From positions 1-64,000 of the forward strand of contig CAKOTA010000004.1 of the NCBI GenBank assembly GCA_934119965.1: 64,000 nucleotides of DNA, in the 5' to 3' direction. Position numbers and translations under genes: made by a program. The stretch comes from an uncultured Bacilli bacterium (GTDB taxonomy: Bacteria > Bacillota_I > Bacilli_A > RF39 > UBA660). Below, in pieces: positions 45,083 to 54,618 of the stretch. The notes below the pieces were generated by a model, which was given only the letters and a program-made list of their open reading frames with translations, was not told the DNA's origin and searched no databases. Every line of letters begins with the position of its first letter. Within the stretch, counting starts at the first letter, position 1.

Positions 45083-45363
45083 AAGAAGAAAAAATGACTT
45101 TTAAAGTTTTTAATGATGAAGGAAAAGAAATAGAATGTGAAGTATTGTTTACATTTGATTCAGATGAAACAAAAAAAAGCTATATGGTTTATACTGATAA
45201 TACAACAGATGATGAAGGAAACACAAAAGTGTATGCATCAATTTATGATCCAAAAGAAGAAAATCCAAAATTGCTACCAATTGAAACTGATAAAGAATGG
45301 AAAATAATAGAAACTATTTTAGAAGAAATTCAAAAGAAAGTAACTGAAGGAGACGAGCAATAA
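45079..45363 (+). CDS. DUF1292 protein (YrzB/UPF0473)
   Basis: 94 residues. Pattern FKVFNDEGKEIECEVLFTFDSDETKKSYMVYTD followed by VYASIYDP and DKEWKIIETILEE is the DUF1292 signature. Function unknown; the cluster position between ruvX and mltG is conserved in Bacillota. Confidence 0.92.
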   Translation: MKEEKMTFKVFNDEGKEIECEVLFTFDSDETKKSYMVYTDNTTDDEGNTKVYASIYDPKEENPKLLPIETDKEWKIIETILEEIQKKVTEGDEQ

Positions 45364-45375
45364 TAGCTCGTTTTT
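45353..45375 (+). terminator. Intra-operon hairpin/terminator before mltG
   Basis: Stem ACGAGC/GCTCGT, loop AATAATA containing the yrzB stop, then T5. It occupies the place where mltG's ribosome binding site would be, so it may attenuate mltG. Confidence 0.65.
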
Positions 45376-45379
45376 AGCG

Positions 45380-46453
45380 ATGAAAAAGAGAAAATTAAAA
45401 ATGAAACCAATATTAATAATGGTTACTATTATAATATTGATTCCGATAATAATTTATAATTATAATTTAAGTAGCGTTTCAAATAAAAAAGAAGAAGTAA
45501 TGTTTATTGTAGAAGATGGCGATACTTATAGTTCATTGGCTACTACTTTAAAAAAAGTTCAACTAATTAAATCCGAATTTTTTTACAAATTATACATTAA
45601 AATTCATAACCCCAAAAATTTACAAGTTGGAACTTACTATTTAAACAAAAATATGAATGTAAAAAAAATAGTAGAAACTCTAAATAAAGGACCACATTCG
45701 TCTGGCAAATATGTCAATATTACTTTCAAAGAAGGAATTAATATGAGAAGTATTGCTAGAATGATTGGTAATAATACTAATATAAGTGAAGAAGAAGTTT
45801 ATAAAACATTGAAAGATGAAAACTATTTAAATAAAGTTATTAAAAAATATTGGTTTTTAGATGATGTTATAAAAAATGACAAAATTTATTATTCTTTAGA
45901 GGGTTATTTGTTTCCTGATACATACGAGGTAAATATTAATGGAGAAGTAACTGATATATTTGATGCTATGTTAAACAATATGGAAAAGAAATTGGAACCA
46001 TATAAAGAACAGATGTTAAATAGTAAGTATAGTGTTCATGAGATTCTTACTTTAGCATCCATAGTTGAAATGGAAGCTGCAAATAGTGATGATCGTGCTG
46101 GTGTAGCAGGAGTATTTATTAATAGATTAAATAATGGTTGGAGCTTAGGTAGTGATGTAACAACATATTATGGAATAAAAGTTGATGTAAGTGAAAGGGA
46201 TTTATATCAATCAGAAATTGAAACATTTAATGATTATAATACAAGACATGCTAAAATGGCTGGAAAACTTCCAATTGGACCAATTTGCATTCCTAGTATT
46301 GACTCAATAAAAGCAGCTATAAGCCCTACTAGTCATAATTATTATTATTTTGTGGCGGATAAGAACAAAAAAACATATTTTTTCAAGACATATAATGAAC
46401 ATATAAATAAAATCAATGAATTAAAGAGGAATGGATTATGGTACGAATATTAG
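45380..46453 (+). CDS. mltG: Endolytic murein transglycosylase MltG
   Basis: 357 residues. One N-terminal TM helix (about 9-25), a LysM-like region (VEDGDTYSSLATTLKKVQLI), and the YceG catalytic domain with FKEGINMRSIA, EGYLFPDTYE, ASIVEMEAAN (catalytic Glu in 'IVE.EA') and LPIGPICIPSIDSI. It cuts nascent glycan strands. The ATG at 45380 has no Shine-Dalgarno sequence; a T-run lies directly upstream. The next gene overlaps by 16 bp. Confidence 0.94.
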   Translation: MKKRKLKMKPILIMVTIIILIPIIIYNYNLSSVSNKKEEVMFIVEDGDTYSSLATTLKKVQLIKSEFFYKLYIKIHNPKNLQVGTYYLNKNMNVKKIVETLNKGPHSSGKYVNITFKEGINMRSIARMIGNNTNISEEEVYKTLKDENYLNKVIKKYWFLDDVIKNDKIYYSLEGYLFPDTYEVNINGEVTDIFDAMLNNMEKKLEPYKEQMLNSKYSVHEILTLASIVEMEAANSDDRAGVAGVFINRLNNGWSLGSDVTTYYGIKVDVSERDLYQSEIETFNDYNTRHAKMAGKLPIGPICIPSIDSIKAAISPTSHNYYYFVADKNKKTYFFKTYNEHINKINELKRNGLWYEY

Positions 46454-47019
46454 AACTAGAAGAATATGCTAAAAAAAATAATGTTCCTATTATGATGAAA
46501 GATGGAATTGAATTCCTTTTAAAGTATATAAAAGAAAATAATGTTAAGAATATTTTAGAAATAGGTTCAGCTATTGGATATTCAGCTATTCGTATGTGTT
46601 TAATTGATGATGATATAAAAGTAACAACAATTGAAAGAGATGAGAACAGATATAAAGAAGCTGTAAAAAATATTGATGAATTTAAATTATCTGATCGAAT
46701 AACTATTATATATGATGATGCTTTTAATGTAGAACTTAAAGATAAATATGACTTAATATTTATTGATGCTGCTAAAAGTCAATATATAAAATTTTTTGAA
46801 AAATTTAAATTTAATTTGAATAAAAATGGTGTTATTGTATCTGATAATTTAGATTTTCATGGACTAGTAAAAAAAAGCCTTAATGAAATTGAAAGCAGAA
46901 ATGTAAGAGGTTTAGTTAGAAAACTTAACAATTATATTGAGTTTTTAAAGAATAATGAAGAATTTAATACTACTTTTTATAGTATTGGTGATGGTATTTC
47001 AATATCTAGAATGAGATAG
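46438..47019 (+). CDS. SAM-dependent O-methyltransferase (YrrM/TrmR type)
   Basis: 193 residues, class I methyltransferase: NILEIGSAIGYSAIRM (SAM loop), TTIERDENRYKEA, YDLIFIDAAKSQYIKFFE and GVIVSDNLDFHG. In B. subtilis the protein in this position (YrrM, TrmR) methylates 5-hydroxyuridine in tRNA; that role is likely here from synteny with mltG. Confidence 0.88.
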   Translation: MVRILELEEYAKKNNVPIMMKDGIEFLLKYIKENNVKNILEIGSAIGYSAIRMCLIDDDIKVTTIERDENRYKEAVKNIDEFKLSDRITIIYDDAFNVELKDKYDLIFIDAAKSQYIKFFEKFKFNLNKNGVIVSDNLDFHGLVKKSLNEIESRNVRGLVRKLNNYIEFLKNNEEFNTTFYSIGDGISISRMR

Positions 47020-47086
47020 TATTATTATTGACAAATAACCAGTATTGAGGTTAAAATATATTTGTATAATAGAAAGCAGGAGTAAT

Positions 47087-50000
47087 ATGAGAAAGAAAGG
47101 ATTTACATTAATCGAATTACTAGCAACAATAGTTGTTTTAGCAATTATTGCTTTAATAGCAGTCCCATTAGTGTTTGGCATAATAGATAAAGCAAAACAA
47201 GCTGCATTCGAAGATAGTATTAAAGTATCAAGCAGACAAATCGAAATGTATTTATATCAACAACAAATGTCAGATATCCCCGAAGGTGGGAGTATAAAAG
47301 TAAAGGATTTGAGTATAAAATCTGATTTTTTAGGAGGAAGTTTTAAAAAAGAAAATGGTGTAATAGTAGCATATAAAATCAGAAATAAAAATTTTTGTGC
47401 TTCGGGTCCAATTGACAAATTAATTGTTGAAAAGAGTTGCGATGTTTTAGATACAACACCACCAACAGTAGATGTGTCAAAATTATCTTTAAGTAGTACA
47501 AGTAATACTATTAGAGTTATAATGAATCCTGGTTTTGCAACAGAAGATGAGTCTGATATTGTAAAATATGTAATAACTCTTTATCAAAATTTTGGTGACA
47601 AAAAATTAGTTGCAACAGCAGAAAAAACTGGTGATGATATTAGTGGATCAATTGTTACTCATGAATTTAAAGGTTTAGAGAGTAACAAAGAATATAAAGT
47701 TGAAATGAAAGTTATTAATTCAAAAAATTTACAATCTGATAGTGTATCAAAAACTATTAAGACAGCATCAATTGATAAACCAACATATAGTGTAAGTCCA
47801 AGTGGATGGGCACAAAGTAAGACTGTAACGATTACATATCCAAGCGGATATACAAATGAATACAGTTTAGATGGCGGTGTGACATGGAAGTCATATACAA
47901 CGCCAATATCATTTAGTGCGAATGGAACAGTAATAGCTAGAGTAAGTGATGGTAATAATTATGTTACAGCTGCAAGTCAAACAGTAACACAAATAGATAC
48001 AACAAAACCAACAGCTGCAAGTTTCACATATACGAAAACTAGTAAGTCAATTACTGTAACAGCAAGTGGAACAGATGCTGAGTCAGGAATTACACATTAT
48101 CAATTTAGTAAAGACAATGGCTCAACATGGACAGCAGTTCAAACATCTAATAGTTATAAATTTGATAATTTAGCTACAGGAACATGTAATATTAAAGTAA
48201 AAGTAATAAATGGAACATACGCAAATGTTAAGGCAGTTAATGCAAATAACTCATTAGATAGTGCGTCTCAAGCAGTTACGACAACTACAATATCAACGCC
48301 AACATATGCAGTAAGTCCAAGTGGATGGGCACAAAGTAAGACTGTAACAATTACATATCCAAGTGGATATACAAATGAATACAGTTTAGATGGTGGTGCG
48401 ACATGGAAGAAATATTCTGCACCTGTGTTATTTTCCGCAAATGGAACAGTAATAGCTAGGGTAAGTGATGGTAAGAATTATGTCACAGCTGCAAGTCAAA
48501 CAGTGACACAAATAGATACAACAAAACCAACAGCTGCAAGTTTCACATATACGAAAACTAGTAAATCAATCACTGTAACAGCAAGTGGAACAGATGCTGA
48601 ATCAGGAATTACTCATTATCAATTTAGTAAAGATAATGGTTCAACATGGACAGCAATTCAAACATCTAATATTTATACATTTAACGATTTAACAACTGGA
48701 ACATATAACATTAAAGTAAAAGTAATAAATGGAACATACGCAAATGTTAAAGCTGTAAATGCAAATAACTCATTAGATAGTGCATCTCAAGCAATACCTA
48801 CAGTAACGCTAATAACTCCAACATATAGCGTAAGTCCAAGTGGATGGGCACAAAGTAAAACTGTAACAATTACATATCCAAGTGGATATACGAATGAATA
48901 TAGTTTGGATGGTGGTGTGACATGGAAATCATATACAGCACCAATATCATTTAGTGCAAATGGAACAGTAATAGCTAGAGTAAGCGATGGCAAGAATTAT
49001 GTTACAGCTACTAGTCAAACGGTAGCACAAATAGATACAACAAAACCAACAGCTGCAAGTTTCACATATACGACAACAAGTAAATCAATTAAAGTAACAG
49101 CTACAGGAGCAGACGCTGAATCAGGAATTACACATTATCAATTTAGTAAAGACAATGGTTCAACATGGACAACTGTTCAAACATCTAATGTTTATACATT
49201 TAATGATTTAACAACTGGAACATATAACATTAAAGTAAAAGTAATAAATGGAACATACGCAAATGTTAAAGCAGTCAATGCAAATAACTCATTAGATAGT
49301 GCATCTCAAGCAATTGCAACTAATGCTATAGCAGCACCAACATATAGTGTAAGTCCAAGTGGATGGGCACAAAGTAAGACTGTAACAATTACATATCCAA
49401 GTGGATATACAAATGAATACAGTTTAGATGGTGGAACAACATGGAAGTCATATACAGCTGCGATATCATTTAGTGCAAATGGAACAGTAATAGCTAGAGT
49501 AAGCGATGGCAAGAATTATGTTACAGCTGCAAGTCAAACGATAGCACAAATAGATACAACAAAACCAACAGCTGCAAGTTTCACATATACGACAACAAGT
49601 AAATCAATTACTGTTGTTGCTACAGGAACAGATGCTGAATCAAAAATCACACATTATCAATTTAGTAAAGATAATGGTTCAACATGGACAACTGTTCAAA
49701 CAGCAAATAGTTATACATTTAACGATTTAACAGCAGGAACATATAACATTAAAGTAAAAGTAATAAATGGAACATACGCAAATGTTAAAGCAGTCAATGC
49801 AAATAACTCATTAGATAGTACAGCCCAAGCAATATCTACTGCTTCAATTGATAAACCAACATATGCAGTAAGTCCAAGCGGATGGGCACAAAGTAAAACT
49901 GTAACAATTACATATCCAAGTGGATATACAAATGAATACAGTTTAGATGGTGGAACAACATGGAAATCATATACAAAAGCATTGAGCTTTACAGCAAATG

Positions 50001-51742
50001 GAACAGTAATAGCTAGAGTAAGTGATGGTAAGAATTATGTTACAGCTGCAAGTCAAACAGTAACACAAATAGATACAACAAAACCAACGATGGCAAACTT
50101 CACATATGCGACAACAAGTAAATCAATTACTGTAACAGCAAGTGGAACAGACGCTGAATCAAAAATCACACATTATCAATTTAGTAAAGACAATGGTTCA
50201 ACATGGACAGCAGTTCAAACATCTAATAGTTATAAATTCGATAATTTGGCTACAGGAGCATATAATGTTAAGGTAAAAGTAATAAATGGAACATACGCAA
50301 ACGTTAAAGCAGTCAATGCAAATAACTCATTAGATAGTGCAGCTCAAGCAATATCTACTACAGAAATTACAAAACCAATTTATGCAGTAAGTCCAAGTGG
50401 ATGGGCACAAAGCAAAACTGTAACAATTACATATCCGACTGGATATATAAATGAATATAGTTTAGATGGTGGAACAACATGGAAGTCATATACAGCTGCA
50501 ATACCATTTAGTGCAAATGGAACAGTAATAGCTAGAGTAAGCGATGGTAAAAACTATGTTACAGCTACTAGTCAAACAGTAACACAAATAGATACAACAA
50601 AACCAACAGCTGCAAGTTTCACATATACAAAAACTAGTAAGTCAATCACTGTAACAGCAAGTGGAACAGATGCTGAGTCAGGAATTACACATTATCAATT
50701 TAGTAAAGACAATGGCTCAACATGGACAGCAGTTCAAACATCTAATAGTTATAAATTTGATAATTTGGCTACAGGAACATATAACATTAAAGTAAAAGTA
50801 ATAAATGGAACATATGCAAATGTTAAAGCAGTAAATGCAAATAACTCATTAGATAGTGCATCTCAAGCAATTATTACTACTGCTATAGCAGCACCAACAT
50901 ATAGTGTAAGTCCAAGTGGATGGGCACAAAGCAAAACTGTAACAATTACATATCCGACTGGATATATAAATGAATATAGTTTAGATGGTGGAACAACATG
51001 GAAATCATACACAGCTGCGATACCATTTAGTGCAAATGGAACAGTAATAGCTAGGGTAAGTGATGGTAAGAATTATGTCACAGCTGCAAGTCAAACGGTA
51101 GCACAAATAGATACAACAAAACCAACGGTAGCAAGTTTCACATATACGACAACAAGTAAATCAATTAAAGTAACAGCAAGTGGAACAGATGCTGAATCAG
51201 GAATTACACATTATCAATTTAGTAAAGACAATGGTTCAACATGGACAACTATCCAAACATCTAATGCTTATACATTTAGTAATCTATCAACTGGAACATA
51301 TAACATTAAAGTAAAAGTAATAAATGGAACATACGCAAATGTTAAAGCAGTAAACGCTAATAACTCATTAGATAGTGCGGCTCAAGCGGTTGCTACTAAT
51401 GCTATAGCAACACCAACATATAGTGTTAGTCCAGCAAGTGGATGGGCATTGAGTAAAACTGTAACAATTACATATCCAAGTGGATATACAAATGAATACA
51501 GTTTAGATGGTGGAACAACATGGAAATCATATACAGCACCAATAGTATTAACCGATTTAGGTAGTACTAGTGCAACAGTAATAGCTAGAGTAAATGACGG
51601 CGAAAACTATGTTGTAGCTGCAAGTCTTACAGTAACAAATATCTACTTAACAACAGCTGATAAAGTTTCATTTACACCAGCAGATTCAAGTTGGAATGTT
51701 ACAAATGTGTATGAGGCATTGGAATATTTAAGAAATAATTAG
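47087..51742 (+). CDS. Giant type IV prepilin-like protein with 173-residue Ig-like repeats
   Basis: 1551 residues. N-terminus RKKGFTLIELLATIVVLAIIALIA is a prepilin signal: cleavage after Gly, Glu5 of the mature protein present. After a pilin head (to about 125, with two Cys), seven tandem repeats of 173 residues and part of an eighth follow. Each repeat joins a module like the C-terminal beta-sandwich of chitobiase (SGWAQSKTVTITYPSGY, EYSLDGGTTWKSY, NGTVIARVSDGKNYV) and an Ig/FN3-like module (DAESGITHYQFSKDNGSTW). It ends with TPADSSWNVTNVYEALEYL, a module otherwise found after signal peptides of secreted proteins. ATG 47087 follows GCAGGAG. Probably a long stalk adhesin exposed by a pilus machine not in this window. 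Confidence 0.85.
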   Translation: MRKKGFTLIELLATIVVLAIIALIAVPLVFGIIDKAKQAAFEDSIKVSSRQIEMYLYQQQMSDIPEGGSIKVKDLSIKSDFLGGSFKKENGVIVAYKIRNKNFCASGPIDKLIVEKSCDVLDTTPPTVDVSKLSLSSTSNTIRVIMNPGFATEDESDIVKYVITLYQNFGDKKLVATAEKTGDDISGSIVTHEFKGLESNKEYKVEMKVINSKNLQSDSVSKTIKTASIDKPTYSVSPSGWAQSKTVTITYPSGYTNEYSLDGGVTWKSYTTPISFSANGTVIARVSDGNNYVTAASQTVTQIDTTKPTAASFTYTKTSKSITVTASGTDAESGITHYQFSKDNGSTWTAVQTSNSYKFDNLATGTCNIKVKVINGTYANVKAVNANNSLDSASQAVTTTTISTPTYAVSPSGWAQSKTVTITYPSGYTNEYSLDGGATWKKYSAPVLFSANGTVIARVSDGKNYVTAASQTVTQIDTTKPTAASFTYTKTSKSITVTASGTDAESGITHYQFSKDNGSTWTAIQTSNIYTFNDLTTGTYNIKVKVINGTYANVKAVNANNSLDSASQAIPTVTLITPTYSVSPSGWAQSKTVTITYPSGYTNEYSLDGGVTWKSYTAPISFSANGTVIARVSDGKNYVTATSQTVAQIDTTKPTAASFTYTTTSKSIKVTATGADAESGITHYQFSKDNGSTWTTVQTSNVYTFNDLTTGTYNIKVKVINGTYANVKAVNANNSLDSASQAIATNAIAAPTYSVSPSGWAQSKTVTITYPSGYTNEYSLDGGTTWKSYTAAISFSANGTVIARVSDGKNYVTAASQTIAQIDTTKPTAASFTYTTTSKSITVVATGTDAESKITHYQFSKDNGSTWTTVQTANSYTFNDLTAGTYNIKVKVINGTYANVKAVNANNSLDSTAQAISTASIDKPTYAVSPSGWAQSKTVTITYPSGYTNEYSLDGGTTWKSYTKALSFTANGTVIARVSDGKNYVTAASQTVTQIDTTKPTMANFTYATTSKSITVTASGTDAESKITHYQFSKDNGSTWTAVQTSNSYKFDNLATGAYNVKVKVINGTYANVKAVNANNSLDSAAQAISTTEITKPIYAVSPSGWAQSKTVTITYPTGYINEYSLDGGTTWKSYTAAIPFSANGTVIARVSDGKNYVTATSQTVTQIDTTKPTAASFTYTKTSKSITVTASGTDAESGITHYQFSKDNGSTWTAVQTSNSYKFDNLATGTYNIKVKVINGTYANVKAVNANNSLDSASQAIITTAIAAPTYSVSPSGWAQSKTVTITYPTGYINEYSLDGGTTWKSYTAAIPFSANGTVIARVSDGKNYVTAASQTVAQIDTTKPTVASFTYTTTSKSIKVTASGTDAESGITHYQFSKDNGSTWTTIQTSNAYTFSNLSTGTYNIKVKVINGTYANVKAVNANNSLDSAAQAVATNAIATPTYSVSPASGWALSKTVTITYPSGYTNEYSLDGGTTWKSYTAPIVLTDLGSTSATVIARVNDGENYVVAASLTVTNIYLTTADKVSFTPADSSWNVTNVYEALEYLRNN
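47780..51640 (+). repeat. 519-bp tandem repeat array inside the prepilin gene
   Basis: The unit boundary 'CCAACATAT(A)G' (CCAATTTAT in one copy) recurs at 47780, 48299, 48818, 49337, 49856, 50375, 50894 and 51413, always exactly 519 bp apart; the eighth unit is partial. Units are highly similar with scattered patches of shared variants, a sign of gene conversion. Confidence 0.92.
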
Positions 51743-51757
51743 AAAGAAGGAAGAAAT

Positions 51758-52159
51758 ATGAAAAAGAAATTATTAATAGTATTATCATTATTTCTAGTAG
51801 TTGGATTAGCTACTGGATGTGGATGCAGTAAAAAGGAAGAAAAAAAACAAGATAAATTTAATACAAATGAAAAAGTAGTTGAAAACAAAAATGTAGAGGA
51901 TTTAACACTTACAAACACTTCATTAAAAGTAGATAAAAATTATTCAACATTAGTAACTTTAGTTTCAAACCCAACTAAAGAAGATAAAGAAGTAAGAATA
52001 TTTAATATTCATGTAAAAGATAAAAACGGAAATGAAATCGTTACATTACAAGGATATGTTGGAGATGTAATTCCAGCTGGTGAATCTAGAGAAATTACTT
52101 CAAACGTTGATATGGATTTAAGTAATGCTGCTGATATTGAATATGAAATAGTAAAATAA
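51758..52159 (+). CDS. Small predicted lipoprotein
   Basis: 133 residues. Signal peptide with lipobox GLATGC, Cys lipid site near residue 21, Lys/Glu linker, then a beta-sandwich-like domain (LVTLVSNPTKEDKEVRIFNIHVKD, VGDVIPAGESREITSNVD), similar in style to FxLYD-type domains. It lies 15 bp after the giant prepilin gene and is probably co-transcribed with it. RBS AGAAGGAAG. Confidence 0.8.
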   Translation: MKKKLLIVLSLFLVVGLATGCGCSKKEEKKQDKFNTNEKVVENKNVEDLTLTNTSLKVDKNYSTLVTLVSNPTKEDKEVRIFNIHVKDKNGNEIVTLQGYVGDVIPAGESREITSNVDMDLSNAADIEYEIVK

Positions 52160-52174
52160 TTTGTATAGTTTTTT

Positions 52175-52203
52175 AAGAATTGATATTTTATCAATTCTTT
52201 TTT
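52175..52203 (+). terminator. Terminator after prepilin-lipoprotein genes
   Basis: Stem AAGAATTGATA/TATCAATTCTT, short T loop, T run. Confidence 0.82.
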
Positions 52204-52279
52204 ATAGTCAAAATTGTCCTTAATTATTGCAAACGAGAAACAAAAATGATAATATTACGTATGAAATAGGAGTAGGGAT

Positions 52280-52678
52280 ATGAATAAAAAAGGATTTACA
52301 TTAATTGAGTTATTAGCAGTTATTGTTGTTTTAGCTGTTATAGTGCTAATCGCAACACCAATAATATTAGGAGTAATTGATAAAGCAAAACAAGGATCTG
52401 CTGAGCAATCTGCAAATGGATATATAAATGCTATTGAAAATCAAGTTGTGACAAGTCAATTAAAAAATGAAAATGTAATTGTTGATGGAATTTATGATTT
52501 GCCAATGAATAATGTAGAAGTAAAAGGAAGTAAACCAACAAGTGGTTGGGTAGAAATAAAAAAAGGAATAGTAAAAAATTATTCAATGGTTGTTAATGGA
52601 TATGTAATAACAAAGGAAAATGAAACGAAAAAGGGAGATTCAGTAATAACAATTTCGAAAGCTTTAATTTCTGAATAA
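52280..52678 (+). CDS. Type IV prepilin/pseudopilin
   Basis: 132 residues. NKKGFTLIELLAVIVVLAVIVLIATPIILGVIDKAKQ is a canonical class III prepilin signal and helix, nearly the same as that of the giant prepilin (both continue GIIDKAKQ/GVIDKAKQ). The C-terminal head is short, without Cys. Presumably a pilus shaft or minor subunit used together with the large one. Prepilin peptidase and assembly ATPase are not in the window. RBS GGAGTAGGG. Confidence 0.92.
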   Translation: MNKKGFTLIELLAVIVVLAVIVLIATPIILGVIDKAKQGSAEQSANGYINAIENQVVTSQLKNENVIVDGIYDLPMNNVEVKGSKPTSGWVEIKKGIVKNYSMVVNGYVITKENETKKGDSVITISKALISE

Positions 52679-52680
52679 AA

Positions 52681-52710
52681 AAAGAAAACTTAAAAATAGT
52701 TTTCTTTTTT
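52681..52710 (+). terminator. Terminator of the small prepilin gene
   Basis: Stem AAAGAAAACT/AGTTTTCTTT, loop TAAAAAT, T run. Confidence 0.78.
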
Positions 52711-52762
52711 AACACTTAAATATTTTTTTAAAATAATGATATAATAATTATAGGTGTTTATA

Positions 52763-54121
52763 ATGACAAATAAAATTTCAAAAATTGTTATATTAATAAT
52801 TGGATTAATATCAATTATTTATATTTTTTTTACCCCTCATATTATTTTAAATGGACCTAATATACTTAATTTAGAAGTTAATTCAAAATATCAAGAAGAA
52901 GGAATAAGTATATATAGTCTGAAAAAATATAAACTGAGAATTAAAAATAATGTAAATACTAATAAAATTGGTAAATATAAAATTGAATACATAGTAAATG
53001 ATAAATATAAAATAATAAGAAAAGTAATAGTTAAAGATAGTATACCACCAAATATTAAAATAAAAGGAAATAAAAATACTAACATATGTAGCTTTGGTAC
53101 ATATATCGATGAAGGAATAATTGCAACTGACAATTATGATGGAGATATCACTAAAAATGTAAAAATAAAAGAAGAAAAAAACAAAATAAAATATATAGCA
53201 AAAGATAGTAGCGGTAATGAATCAAAAGCTACAAGAAACTTAATTGTTAAAGATGCAACAAAACCAATAATTAATTTAAACGGAAATAATTATATGTATG
53301 TTAATTTAGGCGAAAAGTATGAAGAACAGGGTGCTGAAGCAATTGATAATTGTGATGGTAATATAAGTTCTAAAATAAAAATAACTGGTGAAGTAAATAC
53401 AAATGAATTAGGCGAATATAAAATAAAGTATGAAGTAACAGATAGTTCTAATAATAAAAGTCAAACAGAAAGAACTGTAAAAGTAATTTCAAATGATAAA
53501 ATAATATATTTAACATTTGATGATGGCCCAAGTCATTCAATAACATCTAAATTATTAGATATATTAAAAGAAGAAAATGTTAAAGCAACATTCTTTGTAA
53601 TTAATCATGGTGATGACTTAAATTATCTGATAAAAAGAGAATATGATGAAGGACATACAGTTGCTATACACTCATATACACATAATTATGACCAAATATA
53701 TACAAGTGTAGATGCTTATTTTAAAGATTTAGAAGCAATGAAAAATAAAATTAAAAATATTACTGGAATAAATTCAAATATAATAAGATTTCCTGGCGGA
53801 AGTTCTAATACAATAAGTAGATTTAATCCAGGAATTATGACAACACTTACACAAGAAGTAATAAATAGAGGTTATGTTTATTTTGATTGGAATGTATCTA
53901 GTGGTGATGCTGGAGGAGCTTCTAATTCTTTGGATGTTTATAATAATGTAATTAATAATTTAAACTCAAAGTCGAATATTGTTTTGTTACATGATTTTGA
54001 AAGTAACTATAAAACATTAGAAGCAATAAAAAACATAATAAAAACTGCAAAATCTCAAGGTTATCAATTTAAATCATTAGATGTAAATTCACCAATTATA
54101 AGACATAAAGTTAATAATTAG
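52763..54121 (+). CDS. Polysaccharide deacetylase with N-terminal Ig-like (DUF5011) domains
   Basis: 452 residues. N-terminal TM anchor (8-26), then about three DUF5011-like beta-sandwich modules ('G.KYEE.G..A.DN.DG.I..KI...G.VNTN..G.Y.I.Y...D..GN'), then an NodB/CE4 deacetylase from about 245: TFDDGPS (metal Asp), HSYTH (metal His pair), RFPGGSSN. It should remove N-acetyl groups from peptidoglycan or a surface polymer, a common defence against lysozyme. ATG 52763 has TAGGTG upstream. Confidence 0.92.
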   Translation: MTNKISKIVILIIGLISIIYIFFTPHIILNGPNILNLEVNSKYQEEGISIYSLKKYKLRIKNNVNTNKIGKYKIEYIVNDKYKIIRKVIVKDSIPPNIKIKGNKNTNICSFGTYIDEGIIATDNYDGDITKNVKIKEEKNKIKYIAKDSSGNESKATRNLIVKDATKPIINLNGNNYMYVNLGEKYEEQGAEAIDNCDGNISSKIKITGEVNTNELGEYKIKYEVTDSSNNKSQTERTVKVISNDKIIYLTFDDGPSHSITSKLLDILKEENVKATFFVINHGDDLNYLIKREYDEGHTVAIHSYTHNYDQIYTSVDAYFKDLEAMKNKIKNITGINSNIIRFPGGSSNTISRFNPGIMTTLTQEVINRGYVYFDWNVSSGDAGGASNSLDVYNNVINNLNSKSNIVLLHDFESNYKTLEAIKNIIKTAKSQGYQFKSLDVNSPIIRHKVNN

Positions 54122-54242
54122 AATAAATTTTAAAATTAGTATATCAATTTTAAAAATTGGTTTACTTTTTTTATTAAAAATACAAAAAGTATTATTTGAC
54201 ATCTTTTTAGTTATACTATATATAAGATGTATGGAGGAAATA

Positions 54243-54599
54243 ATGGAAGAAATAAATAAAATAATTTTAGAAAAAATACAAGAAAAAATAGAAATGAAAG
54301 ATTTATTAAATATGTTTTATGATATCGGTGAATGTATTTTAAAAAACAATATTGATTTGAAAGAATTAGAATTATATTTAAAAAATATTTATGGTGTTTC
54401 AATAGTATTTACTAAAAGAAATCTTAAAAATATGGTTAAATTGTATAATAATTATGACAAAAATAATTTAAAAGAATTAGAACAATATGATTGGATTAGG
54501 ATAATCCAAAAATTGAATAATAAGAAAATTAATAATTATGTAAACAATGATATATTAATCGAATTAAATGAACTGAAAAATAGATGTAATATGTTATAA
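54243..54599 (+). CDS. Small helical protein, DUF1016_N-like
   Basis: 118 residues. All-helical, with YDIGECILKNNIDLKELELYLKNIYG and FTKRNLKNMVKLYNNY, which recall the N-terminal 'IG..I......L...yG..fs..NL..M..fY' pattern of DUF1016/YhcG nucleases, but no PD-(D/E)XK domain follows. A TTGACA lies at 54196. ATG 54243 is chosen for the GGAGG before it. Assignment is tentative. Confidence 0.55.
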   Translation: MEEINKIILEKIQEKIEMKDLLNMFYDIGECILKNNIDLKELELYLKNIYGVSIVFTKRNLKNMVKLYNNYDKNNLKELEQYDWIRIIQKLNNKKINNYVNNDILIELNELKNRCNML

Positions 54600-54618
54600 T
54601 AATATTGGAGGTAATGAT

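Noticed and set aside
48787..49512. Minus-strand open frames repeated inside the prepilin gene
   Set aside because: They recur with the repeat period, lack ribosome sites and have no credible protein features; antisense shadows.
47780..51640. CRISPR array or transposon tandem copies
   Set aside because: The 519-bp units are in frame, have no spacers and encode continuous Ig-like domains of one protein.
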